From G963662905 sp965230045 (GTDB taxonomy: Bacteria; Bacteroidota; Bacteroidia; Bacteroidales; WRLA01): DNA of 64,000 bases. Both the position numbers and the translations under genes were made by a program. Where the stretch lies: the NCBI GenBank assembly GCA_965230045.1, contig OZ245940.1, positions 4,154,001-4,218,000 on the forward strand, given 5' to 3'. The notes under the pieces were generated by a model. The model did not search any database. It was not told the origin of the DNA and saw only the letters and a list, made by a program, of their open reading frames with translations. Position 1 is the first letter of the stretch; every line of letters begins with the position of its first letter. Below are positions 26,902 to 35,603 of this stretch, one piece after another.

Positions 26902-27270
26902 ATGAAAAAAAACAAGGCGGAATCTGTTAAATTAAGAGCTGAAGCCATATGCAAAGCCATCTCCGAAAAGCAGGGAATAGATATTAATATACTTAATTTC
27001 AGCAAGATAGAAAATTCAGTATCTGCTTATTTTATTATTTGCCATGGCGAGTCCAGCGTACAAGTCCGTGCTATAGCCGATTTTGTGGATGAAGTCGTTA
27101 AAAAACAATATAAGGAAGACCCTTGGTTTGTGGAAGGCTACAACAATGCGGAATGGATTTTGTTAGACTATGCAGATATCGTAGTACATATATTTCAAAA
27201 GGATAAACGAGATTTTTATAAACTGGAAGATCTTTGGGCTGATGCAGAAATTCAGCAATACTCAGAATGA
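26902..27270 (+). CDS. rsfS: Ribosome silencing factor
   Basis: This 122-residue RsfS/Iojap protein binds ribosomal protein L14 and blocks subunit joining when nutrients are scarce. The core YFIICHGESSVQVRAIADFV and GYNNAEWILLDYADIVVHIF is plain. Translation from the ATG at 26902 (MKKNKAES) is preferred to the in-frame TTG at 26881. It is followed by ftsH at 20 bp, the order typical of Bacteroidota. Confidence 0.92.
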   Translation: MKKNKAESVKLRAEAICKAISEKQGIDINILNFSKIENSVSAYFIICHGESSVQVRAIADFVDEVVKKQYKEDPWFVEGYNNAEWILLDYADIVVHIFQKDKRDFYKLEDLWADAEIQQYSE

Positions 27271-27289
27271 ATGAATTAAACAGCTAACA

Positions 27290-29425
27290 ATGGCAAGCGA
27301 AGAAAAAAAAGACAATAAGGAACAAAATAATAGTGGGGGAAATATTCCAAAAAACCCCTTCAAAGCAAATTCAGGAGGCAATAAAGGCAAGTTCAATTTT
27401 TATTGGATTTATGCAATATTGGCAGCTATTTTCATCATGTTCCAGTTTTTTAGCTGGGACAACAATGTTAAAACGGCCGATTGGCAGGAATTAAAACAAA
27501 TGCTATCCAATGGCGAAATCAGCAAAATTGTGCTGGTCAACAAGGAAAATGCAGAAATTTTCCTAAAAGCCGACGAAAACAACAATAACGAAAGCTTCAT
27601 GGCGGATGCCCGCAAACCGGCATATACTTACACTATTGGATCGGTAGAAACTTTCGAAAAAGATGTTTCCGACGCGCAAAGCAATATACCTGAAGCCGAT
27701 CGCATTTATGTGAAACATGAAAACCGCAGAAACTGGGGAGGCGAAATCATCAGCTATATTCTTCCCATCCTGATCTTGGTTGGTGTATGGTTTTTTATAA
27801 TGCGTATGATGAGCCGCGGCGGCCCCGGTGGTGGTCAGATTTTCAATATTGGCAAATCAAAAGCACAGCTTTTTGATAAAGACACCAAAGTGTCGATCAA
27901 TTTTAATGATGTAGCCGGTTTGGAAGAAGCCAAAATTGAAGTAATGGAGATTGTGGATTTCTTGAAAAATCCTAAGAAATACACCGACCTTGGCGGTAAA
28001 ATCCCGAAAGGCGCATTGTTGGTAGGCCCCCCCGGAACCGGTAAAACTTTATTGGCAAAAGCCGTTGCCGGTGAAGCTCAGGTCCCTTTCTTCTCCCTCT
28101 CCGGATCTGATTTTGTAGAGATGTTTGTTGGCGTTGGCGCATCACGCGTGCGCGACCTTTTCAAGCAGGCCAAAGAAAAAGCGCCTTGTATTGTTTTTAT
28201 CGATGAAATTGATGCCATTGGCCGGGCCCGTGGCAAAAACCCGATGACGGGAGCCAATGACGAACGCGAAAACACATTAAACCAGCTCCTTACTGAAATG
28301 GACGGTTTTTCGATGAATACAGGCGTAATCATTTTGGCTGCAACAAACCGCGCCGATATACTCGACCGGGCTTTACTCCGGGCCGGACGTTTTGACCGCC
28401 AGATTCATGTTGAACTGCCTGACCTGGACGAAAGGCGTGCAATTTTTGATGTGCATATCAAACCTTTGCGCATCGACAAAGAAACGGTCAATGTGGATTT
28501 CCTTGCCAAACAAACCCCGGGTTTCTCCGGTGCCGATATTGCCAACGTCTGCAACGAATCAGCTTTGATTGGAGCCCGACGAAACAAAAAACAAATTGAC
28601 AAGCAAGACTTTATGGATGCTATCGACCGCATCATCGGTGGGTTGGAAAAGAAGAACAAAATTATCACCAGCCACGAAAAGAAGGTTATTGCCTATCATG
28701 AAGCAGGCCACGCTGCCGTAAGCTGGTTGCTCGAATATGCCCATCCACTGGTTAAAGTTACTATTATCCCGCGCGGCAAAAGCCTGGGTGCTGCATGGTA
28801 TCTGCCGGAAGAACGTCAGATTACGACTAAGGATCAAATGCTGGACGAAATGACCGCTGCACTTGGCGGACGTGCCAGTGAGCAGGTGCATTTCGGGGAA
28901 ATCTCTACCGGAGCGCTCAATGACCTTGAAAAAGTTACCAAGCAAGCCTATAATATGGTGGTCTATTTTGGCCTGAACGACAAAATCGGGAATATTTCAT
29001 ACTACGATTCGAGCGGACAGCAAGAGTACTCATTCCATAAACCTTACAGTGAAAACACTGCCGAGCTCATCGATGAAGAAATCAGTAAATTGATCGAAGG
29101 GGCTTATGCCCGCGCCATTAAAATTATTGATGGAAATAAAGACAAAGTAAGCCAACTGGCCGAAAGACTGCTTGAGCATGAGGTTATTTTCCGTGAAGAT
29201 GTTGAAGAAATATTCGGAAAACGAAACTTTGAACGCGAAGAACGTGATCGTGAAGAAAAAGAACAAATTCTCAAACTCCGCGAGGAACACCGAAAAAAGC
29301 TGATGGAAGAAAGCGAAAGGCTTGCTAAAGCGGAAGCAGAAAAAAACAATGGAAATCCTAAAAATGAAAATGGAGCTCCTGAAGATGCTAAAGACGACAC
29401 AGTAGAAGAGACAAAAAACAGCTAA
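27290..29425 (+). CDS. ftsH: ATP-dependent zinc metalloprotease FtsH
   Basis: This 711-residue membrane AAA+ protease degrades unstable and damaged membrane and regulatory proteins. A polar Gly/Asn-rich N-terminus precedes two TM helices (about 37-55 and 155-175) that bracket a periplasmic domain. The AAA module has Walker A GPPGTGKT (246-253), Walker B IVFIDEIDAIG and the arginine-finger region RAGRFDRQ. The zinc site is His470-Glu-Ala-Gly-His474. The last 50 residues are a highly charged coiled-coil/acidic tail, longer than in E. coli but common in Bacteroidota. It lies in the rsfS-ftsH-LUD-cdsA-psd operon. Confidence 0.96.
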   Translation: MASEEKKDNKEQNNSGGNIPKNPFKANSGGNKGKFNFYWIYAILAAIFIMFQFFSWDNNVKTADWQELKQMLSNGEISKIVLVNKENAEIFLKADENNNNESFMADARKPAYTYTIGSVETFEKDVSDAQSNIPEADRIYVKHENRRNWGGEIISYILPILILVGVWFFIMRMMSRGGPGGGQIFNIGKSKAQLFDKDTKVSINFNDVAGLEEAKIEVMEIVDFLKNPKKYTDLGGKIPKGALLVGPPGTGKTLLAKAVAGEAQVPFFSLSGSDFVEMFVGVGASRVRDLFKQAKEKAPCIVFIDEIDAIGRARGKNPMTGANDERENTLNQLLTEMDGFSMNTGVIILAATNRADILDRALLRAGRFDRQIHVELPDLDERRAIFDVHIKPLRIDKETVNVDFLAKQTPGFSGADIANVCNESALIGARRNKKQIDKQDFMDAIDRIIGGLEKKNKIITSHEKKVIAYHEAGHAAVSWLLEYAHPLVKVTIIPRGKSLGAAWYLPEERQITTKDQMLDEMTAALGGRASEQVHFGEISTGALNDLEKVTKQAYNMVVYFGLNDKIGNISYYDSSGQQEYSFHKPYSENTAELIDEEISKLIEGAYARAIKIIDGNKDKVSQLAERLLEHEVIFREDVEEIFGKRNFEREERDREEKEQILKLREEHRKKLMEESERLAKAEAEKNNGNPKNENGAPEDAKDDTVEETKNS

Positions 29426-29427
29426 GC

Positions 29428-30069
29428 ATGGACGAGAGTACTTCACGGGAAAAGGTGCTAAAAAAAATCAGGGCAGCTCTTTTGGATAAAGACGAAACCC
29501 TGAGTTTTGACATGGATACCGACAGCCCTGTGCTGAAAGATTTCAATGATGAACCGGAGATGATTTTTGCTGATGAGTTTACGCGGATCAATGGTCAGTT
29601 TCTTTACTGTATGGACGATCAGGAACTGCGGAACAACATTATTTCCTTAGTCAAAACAAAAAAAATGGATGGAATATTCACAAACGAACCTTCTGTCCGT
29701 GAAATTTTTAATGAATCGGGGATTCCTTGTATGTTAAAACCATCAGACATAAGAAACCTCAATACATCCATCACACATTGCGAATACCTGATTGCACGTT
29801 TTGGTGCTGTTATGGTCAGTTCTGCACAAATTGGAGGGCGCCGAGCTTTCTCTTATCCTGAAAACCATATTGTTATTGCATATCGTAATCAACTGGTAAA
29901 CGAACTGGAAGATGCTCTGGAGGCCTTACAAAATAAATATGAAACAGGTTTGCCTTCACAGATTAGTTTGATATCAGGGCCAAGCCGTACGGCTGATATA
30001 GAAAAAACCCTTGTACTTGGAGCGCATGGCCCCAAAAATTTATATGTTTTATTTGTGGATGAAGCATAA
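29428..30069 (+). CDS. LUD domain protein (LutC/YkgG-like)
   Basis: This 213-residue protein is of the LUD family, whose best-known member LutC takes part in lactate oxidation with LutA and LutB. The C-terminal half (RFGAVMVSSAQIGGRR, then SGPSRTADIEKTLVLGAHGP) carries the family signature. No lutA or lutB partner is nearby. Instead the gene sits 2 bp after ftsH in the conserved envelope operon, as in most Bacteroidota, so a lactate role should not be assumed. Confidence 0.85.
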   Translation: MDESTSREKVLKKIRAALLDKDETLSFDMDTDSPVLKDFNDEPEMIFADEFTRINGQFLYCMDDQELRNNIISLVKTKKMDGIFTNEPSVREIFNESGIPCMLKPSDIRNLNTSITHCEYLIARFGAVMVSSAQIGGRRAFSYPENHIVIAYRNQLVNELEDALEALQNKYETGLPSQISLISGPSRTADIEKTLVLGAHGPKNLYVLFVDEA

Positions 30070-30099
30070 TTTTTGTATCTTATCGAAAAATTAATAGTT

Positions 30100-30303
30100 A
30101 TGGAAGAAGAATTTGTAAAGGTGTATTCAGCAGGTAAATTATATGATGCTGAACTCGTAAAAGGCTTGCTTCTGGAAAATGACCTTGAAGCGTCTTTAAT
30201 TAATAAAAGGAATTCTGAACTGCTCATTGGTGAAATTGAAATTTATGTCCCAGCGGCGCAAGCCGATAAAGCTAAAAAAATCATAGAGGAACGTGATCAA
30301 TAA
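30100..30303 (+). CDS. DUF2007 family small protein
   Basis: This 67-residue protein (from ATG 30100; an upstream in-frame TTG at 30073 is less likely) has the ferredoxin-like DUF2007 layout. FVKVYSAGKLYDAELVKGLL at the start is followed by an IEIYVPAAQADKAKKII end. These small proteins resemble signal-transducing PII-like folds, but their function is unknown. It overlaps the cdsA start by 11 bp. Confidence 0.8.
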   Translation: MEEEFVKVYSAGKLYDAELVKGLLLENDLEASLINKRNSELLIGEIEIYVPAAQADKAKKIIEERDQ

Positions 30304-31129
30304 TTTCTTTCAACGGAGCATTACGGGTATTATTTTTGTCAGCGTAATTGTGTTGTCCATCATTTGGCAGCCAATTGCATTTGTTTTACTTTTTGCTCCG
30401 GTAACATGGCTTACTGTTCATGAATTGGCAAACCTAATCAATTCGGGCAATACACATCTTCAATTGCGGGCGCAACTTATTGCTTCTGCAGCAAGTTTGT
30501 TGTTCCTGTCGCTTTCCTTGCTCTTGCTATATTACGATATTCCCTCAGCAATCTTTGGAATCGTACTCTTTAGTTTTTTATCATTGATGATCAGTGAGCT
30601 TTATTCCCGAAAAAGGAATTTCATTCTGAATTTCTCTGTCGAATTTTTCAGTATCGCCTATATCGCCCTGCCTTTTACCCTTTTAAGTTATTTAGGAGGA
30701 GGCAGTTTCAGAAATTCCGGAACAGAAATCCTGCTCGGTTTTTTCATTATCCTATGGACATATGACTCCATGGCCTACACAACCGGCGTTTTATTGGGCA
30801 GGCACAAAATCTTTCCGGCAATTTCGCCAAAAAAAAGCTGGGAAGGCTTTATTGGCGGGCTGGCTTTTGCCGCAATTGCCGCATATGTTCTATCCCAGTT
30901 TTATCCGGTGATGTCGGTTACTGAATGGATTATTTTTGCGCTGATCACCGGAATTTTCGGTACTTTTGGCGATCTGAGCGAATCATGGATAAAACGCCAA
31001 CTGAATGTAAAAGACAGCGGCAATATCCTGCCCGGGCACGGTGGATTACTCGACCGCTTTGATGCGGTTTTGCTTGCTGCTCCGGCAATTTTCGCCTATT
31101 TACTGATCCTCAATGATTTAACGAAATGA
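30293..31129 (+). CDS. cdsA: Phosphatidate cytidylyltransferase
   Basis: This 278-residue, roughly eight-TM enzyme makes CDP-diacylglycerol from phosphatidic acid and CTP, the branch point of phospholipid synthesis. The signature near the C-terminus is clear: SPKKSWEGFIGGL followed by GDLSESWIKRQLNVKDSG and LPGHGGLLDRFDA. It starts at GTG within the DUF2007 gene and ends with an ATGA overlap to psd, so the three are translationally coupled. Confidence 0.94.
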   Translation: MINNFFQRSITGIIFVSVIVLSIIWQPIAFVLLFAPVTWLTVHELANLINSGNTHLQLRAQLIASAASLLFLSLSLLLLYYDIPSAIFGIVLFSFLSLMISELYSRKRNFILNFSVEFFSIAYIALPFTLLSYLGGGSFRNSGTEILLGFFIILWTYDSMAYTTGVLLGRHKIFPAISPKKSWEGFIGGLAFAAIAAYVLSQFYPVMSVTEWIIFALITGIFGTFGDLSESWIKRQLNVKDSGNILPGHGGLLDRFDAVLLAAPAIFAYLLILNDLTK

Positions 31130-31782
31130 CAATCCATAAAGAAGGATACAGGACCATCAGTCTGATTTTTGTCCTTAGTGTTTTTATCATATTGGCACTG
31201 AATTATTTCCTGCCACAACAAAGCATGATTCATTATCTGCTTTATATTGCTTTAGGTGTTTTTAACGGATTTATCATTCGTTTTTTCCGCTTCCCAAATA
31301 AAAACAGAACGCAGGATGAAAATGCCATTATTTGCGGTGCCGACGGTAAAGTTGTGGCCATCGAAGAGGTGGAAGAAAACGAATTCATCAAAGGCCCCAG
31401 CATCCAGATATCGGTTTTTATGAGCCCAAACAATGTGCATATCAACTGGTATCCGGTGGATGGCGATATTGCGTATTACAAATACCATCCTGGCAAATTT
31501 CTTGTTGCCTGGCATCCCAAATCATCTACACTGAACGAGCGAACTTCTGTTGGAATACGTACGAAAACAAACAAACACATCCTGGTTCGCCAGATTGCCG
31601 GAGCCCTTGCCCGTCGCATTGTTTGTTATGCAAAAGAAGGCGATAAAGCGGAGCAGGGACAACAAATAGGCTTTATTAAATTTGGTTCGCGCGTAGATCA
31701 TTTTATTCCTTTGGATGCCAAAATCAAAGTCAAACTCAACGAAACTGTTTGGGGTGGGCAAACTGTTCTGGCTGAATTTTAA
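31126..31782 (+). CDS. psd: Phosphatidylserine decarboxylase proenzyme
   Basis: This 218-residue short-form Psd converts phosphatidylserine to phosphatidylethanolamine. Two N-terminal TM segments are followed by the catalytic domain. Self-cleavage should occur between Gly187 and Ser188 (FGSRVD), turning the serine into the pyruvoyl group. The NVHINWYPVDG and HPGKF segments are also characteristic. Its start overlaps the cdsA stop. No phosphatidylserine synthase gene lies in the window. The 147-bp gap after it holds no clear terminator. Confidence 0.93.
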   Translation: MTIHKEGYRTISLIFVLSVFIILALNYFLPQQSMIHYLLYIALGVFNGFIIRFFRFPNKNRTQDENAIICGADGKVVAIEEVEENEFIKGPSIQISVFMSPNNVHINWYPVDGDIAYYKYHPGKFLVAWHPKSSTLNERTSVGIRTKTNKHILVRQIAGALARRIVCYAKEGDKAEQGQQIGFIKFGSRVDHFIPLDAKIKVKLNETVWGGQTVLAEF

Positions 31783-31929
31783 CATATCCGCTCGGAGCAA
31801 ACACTTTTCCTATAATTTAACCAGCATATGGGGCAACCTTTGTCCCTCAGTAGCATTATACTAATGTGTATTCTATTTGCATATCACTATGCAATAAGTT
31901 AATTTTACCGCATTAACTATTAACTATTT

Positions 31930-34900
31930 ATGAAAAAACCAGGAATTTTTACCCTACTTGGCCTGCTGGCCATTTTCTTTTCTGTACAAACCACAGAGGC
32001 ACAAGAGAATAAAGACTATGCAAACTATCCGTACTGGATTGAAATGATGCAGGATCAGGATGTTAATTTTTATAAAGTTCAGGCAGCTTTTGAAGCTTAT
32101 TGGAAAGACCGCCCGATTACAAAAGGTTGCGGCTGGAAACCTTTCAAGCGCTGGGAATACCGTATGCAACAAGGCCGCATCAATCCCGACGGAACGCGCA
32201 AAAGCCCTACCCGGGTTTTAGACAGTTATAAAGAATTTACCACAAGCAAACGCGCAGTGCGTGCCGGTGCATGGGAATGCCTCGGACCATACAACCTCCC
32301 CGGAAACGGACGCAGTTATCAGGGACTTGGACGTATCAATGCAATTGCATTTCATCCCACAGATGCCGATGTAATTTATATCGGAGCTCCTGCCGGAGGC
32401 ATATGGATGACCGATCAAGGAGGCAACAACTGGGAAAACCTCGCCGATGAGCTGCCAACACTGGGCGTTTCTGCCATTATTGTTGACCGTACAAATCCGG
32501 ATGTGATTTATATTGGTACCGGCGACCGTGACGCTGGAGATGCAGAAGGAATGGGCGTTTTTAAAACTACCGATGGCGGCGAAACCTGGGTGCGCCAGGA
32601 AAGCATGCCGGAAGTAACTGTTGGCGAAATGGTGCAACATTCTTCCGATCCAAATAAAATCTTTGCAGCCACTTCTGGTGGAATTTATTCTACTGAAGAT
32701 GGGGGCAATACATGGACTGAGCAGGAAAACGGAAACTTCAAACAAATCCTAGCCTGTCCAAACGATCCGGCGATCATGTATGCCACCTCATCAGGGAATT
32801 TTTACCGCACTGCGGATGAAGGAGCAAACTGGGAATACATCAACAATGGAATTACATCGGGTTCGCGTGGCGTTATTGCTGTTTCGGCTGCCGATCCCGC
32901 TGTGGTATATTTTATGCAGTCCAACTCATCGAATGGTTTCAAAGCCATCTACCGTTCAAGCGATTATGGCCAAAGCTTTGTAATGCAGGCCGATTCGCCC
33001 AACATCCTCGAATGGAGCTGTTCCGGAAACAGTGGCGGTGGCCAAGGCTGGTATGACCTGAGCCTTGAAGCCGATCCGGAAGATGCCATGCGCGTTTATG
33101 CCGGCGGCGTAAATGTTTGGATGTCAACCGATGGCGGACAAAGCTGGGATATCAAAGCGCATTGGTCGGGCGGCTGTAACGAACCCACCGTACATGCCGA
33201 TCAGCATATTTTCCACTTTTCGCCTGTTGACGGTAAACTCTATATCGGAAATGACGGCGGAATTTACAGCACAACTTTTGAAGCCGAATCTTTCGACCTG
33301 CTCACCAACGGCCTTGCCATCAGCCAGGTTTATAAAATCGGCCAAAGCGAAACCAATATAGATATGATTATCAACGGATACCAGGACAATGGCACATCAA
33401 CTTACACTGGAACACCATTCTGGAAAGCGGTTATTGGCGGCGATGGGATGGAGTGTCTGGTAGATTATTCCGATGACAGTTGGAGCTACGGAACTGTTTA
33501 TTACGGAAGCATTTACAGGCTTTATAACAATAACTACAATGCAAATATCGCCGGAGAGGGAGTTGGAGGCATTACAGAATCAGGCGCATGGGTTACTCCC
33601 TATTGCCTGCACGAAGGCGACCCGAAAATCATGTTTGGCGGATATAAAAACATCTGGCGCACAAATAATTGCCAGGCCAACAATGTCAGCTGGCAAAAAA
33701 TAAGCAATTTCGGTGGGGATAACGCCAAAATTGTAGAACACAGCCCGGCAGATTATGACCTCTTCTTTGCTGTAAAAGGCAATGGGCTTACCTATCGTTG
33801 TGAAAATGTGAATGCAGCCAGCCCGGAATGGGAAGATATTACGGATAAACTTCCAAACGGAAGCACCCCGGGAGATATTGAATGCCATCCTTTTGATGCC
33901 AACATCGTCTATTTGTCGCAGGGCGGCCAGATTTTCAAATCTGAAGACCGTGGAAATAACTGGGAGAATATTTCTGCTAACCTGCCCAACATCTATTATA
34001 GTTCCATCGCGTTTTACGAAAACAGCATCAACGGAATTTATGTAAGCTCTAATATGGGCGTTTTCTATCGCGACGCGTTCCTTGATGAGTGGGTGTACTT
34101 TAGTGAAGGGCTCCCTGTTGATGCATCGGTAAATGAAGTGGAAATATATCTTGAGGAAGAAAATCCTGAAAATGACGTAATCCGTGCCGGTACTTATGGC
34201 AGGGGCACATGGACATCACCAACTTATAAGTATCAGCCCACTGCAGATTTTGTTGCGCTGGGCGAAACAACCATCCCCGGTGGCGGCGAAGTAGCATTCA
34301 AAGATATGTCTGCCGGCATCCCGACCAACCGTGTATGGGAATTTGAAGGCGGCCAACCCGCTACATCAAACGAGCGCAATCCTGTGGTAACCTACCCATC
34401 TGAAGGCACCTTTAAAGTAACACTTACCGTAAGCAATGATGAAGGCACGGACTCAAAAACAATTGAATCCATGATTATTGTTAGCGGAAGCATACTTCCG
34501 GCAGCAGGTTTTTATACAGAAAACCGATTTGAATGTTCCGGTAAAGCCATTCAATTTTACGACACATCACTTTATGCGCCTATTTCATGGAATTGGGAAT
34601 TTAGTCCGAATACAGTTAATTTTGTAGAAGGAACATCGGCAACCAGCCAAAACCCAATTGTTGAATTTAACGGAACCGGCGCTTATGGCGTGAAACTGAC
34701 CGTTGCTAATGTTAACGGCAGTGCCGAAGCAAGCATCAATGATTATATCCATTTGGGCGGCGCCGCTGCTCCTTTCCTGGAAAATTTTGAAAATATGCAG
34801 GACAAAGCCTACAGCTGGACCATTGATAATCCTGATGGTGAAATTACATGGGCTTTGGATGAGCTCCCCGACGGCAACCATACGATGTTTATGAATTTCT

Positions 34901-35577
34901 ATGATTATAAAAAATTACATGCCCGTGATTATCTGATTTCGCCACCAATTGATTTAAGCAATTTGGATCTGGCTCTTCTGAAACTGGATTACGCCTATAC
35001 CGACCGCCTCTCATTACATGACTCACTGATCATTTCTGTATCAGGCGACTGTGGTGAAAACTGGACACGCGTTTATGCCAATGCTGATGACGGAAACGGA
35101 AGTTTCATCACCGCAGAACAGGATATGCAAAGTTTTGTTCCCCAAACGGAAGAAGACTGGTGTGGTAGCGGCTATGGTGCTGATTGCATCAATTTGGACA
35201 TATCTGCTTTTGCCGGCCTGCCCAACATCCGTTTGCGTTTCGAGTCTTATAATTTCTATGGGAATAATATGTACCTCGATAATATCGAAATCACCAACGA
35301 TATAACAGCCATTTTTGACACGCAAAGTAATGCCGATAATATTCAGCTGTACCCAAACCCTGCACAAGGATTCGTGGAGATTAGCGGCCTGCTTCCTGAA
35401 GGCAATGCACAAATCAGCCTTGTTGATGTAACGGGAAAAACAGTACTTGAAACTTCCCGAACACTGGCCAAAGGCATGAAAGAACGCATTGAGCTTGGCA
35501 ATATCCCGGCAGGTATTTATCTGCTGCGCATAGAATCCGGCATTGGTACAACCAACCACAGCCTGATTGTAAAATAG
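31930..35577 (+). CDS. Secreted sortilin/BNR-repeat propeller protein with PKD domains and T9SS sorting domain
   Basis: This 1215-residue protein has a signal peptide ending about residue 25 (TTEAQ). Repeats with TDGGxTW-type Asp-box motifs (about 100-760: MTDQGGNNWENL, KTTDGGETWV, STEDGGNTWTE, RSSDYGQSF) form VPS10/sortilin-like beta-propellers. Two PKD domains (about 770-856 and 857-944) and a jelly-roll, choice-of-anchor-like domain (about 945-1123) follow. The type A T9SS sorting domain (about 1135-1215, LYPNPAQ to the C-terminus) directs secretion through the type IX system and anchoring at the surface. The ligand is unknown; glycan or protein binding is likely. A C10 protease follows after 26 bp and shares the PKD-PKD-jelly-roll module. 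Confidence 0.85.
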   Translation: MKKPGIFTLLGLLAIFFSVQTTEAQENKDYANYPYWIEMMQDQDVNFYKVQAAFEAYWKDRPITKGCGWKPFKRWEYRMQQGRINPDGTRKSPTRVLDSYKEFTTSKRAVRAGAWECLGPYNLPGNGRSYQGLGRINAIAFHPTDADVIYIGAPAGGIWMTDQGGNNWENLADELPTLGVSAIIVDRTNPDVIYIGTGDRDAGDAEGMGVFKTTDGGETWVRQESMPEVTVGEMVQHSSDPNKIFAATSGGIYSTEDGGNTWTEQENGNFKQILACPNDPAIMYATSSGNFYRTADEGANWEYINNGITSGSRGVIAVSAADPAVVYFMQSNSSNGFKAIYRSSDYGQSFVMQADSPNILEWSCSGNSGGGQGWYDLSLEADPEDAMRVYAGGVNVWMSTDGGQSWDIKAHWSGGCNEPTVHADQHIFHFSPVDGKLYIGNDGGIYSTTFEAESFDLLTNGLAISQVYKIGQSETNIDMIINGYQDNGTSTYTGTPFWKAVIGGDGMECLVDYSDDSWSYGTVYYGSIYRLYNNNYNANIAGEGVGGITESGAWVTPYCLHEGDPKIMFGGYKNIWRTNNCQANNVSWQKISNFGGDNAKIVEHSPADYDLFFAVKGNGLTYRCENVNAASPEWEDITDKLPNGSTPGDIECHPFDANIVYLSQGGQIFKSEDRGNNWENISANLPNIYYSSIAFYENSINGIYVSSNMGVFYRDAFLDEWVYFSEGLPVDASVNEVEIYLEEENPENDVIRAGTYGRGTWTSPTYKYQPTADFVALGETTIPGGGEVAFKDMSAGIPTNRVWEFEGGQPATSNERNPVVTYPSEGTFKVTLTVSNDEGTDSKTIESMIIVSGSILPAAGFYTENRFECSGKAIQFYDTSLYAPISWNWEFSPNTVNFVEGTSATSQNPIVEFNGTGAYGVKLTVANVNGSAEASINDYIHLGGAAAPFLENFENMQDKAYSWTIDNPDGEITWALDELPDGNHTMFMNFYDYKKLHARDYLISPPIDLSNLDLALLKLDYAYTDRLSLHDSLIISVSGDCGENWTRVYANADDGNGSFITAEQDMQSFVPQTEEDWCGSGYGADCINLDISAFAGLPNIRLRFESYNFYGNNMYLDNIEITNDITAIFDTQSNADNIQLYPNPAQGFVEISGLLPEGNAQISLVDVTGKTVLETSRTLAKGMKERIELGNIPAGIYLLRIESGIGTTNHSLIVK

Positions 35578-35603
35578 AAAATCAAACCCTAATCAAAAAA
35601 AAA

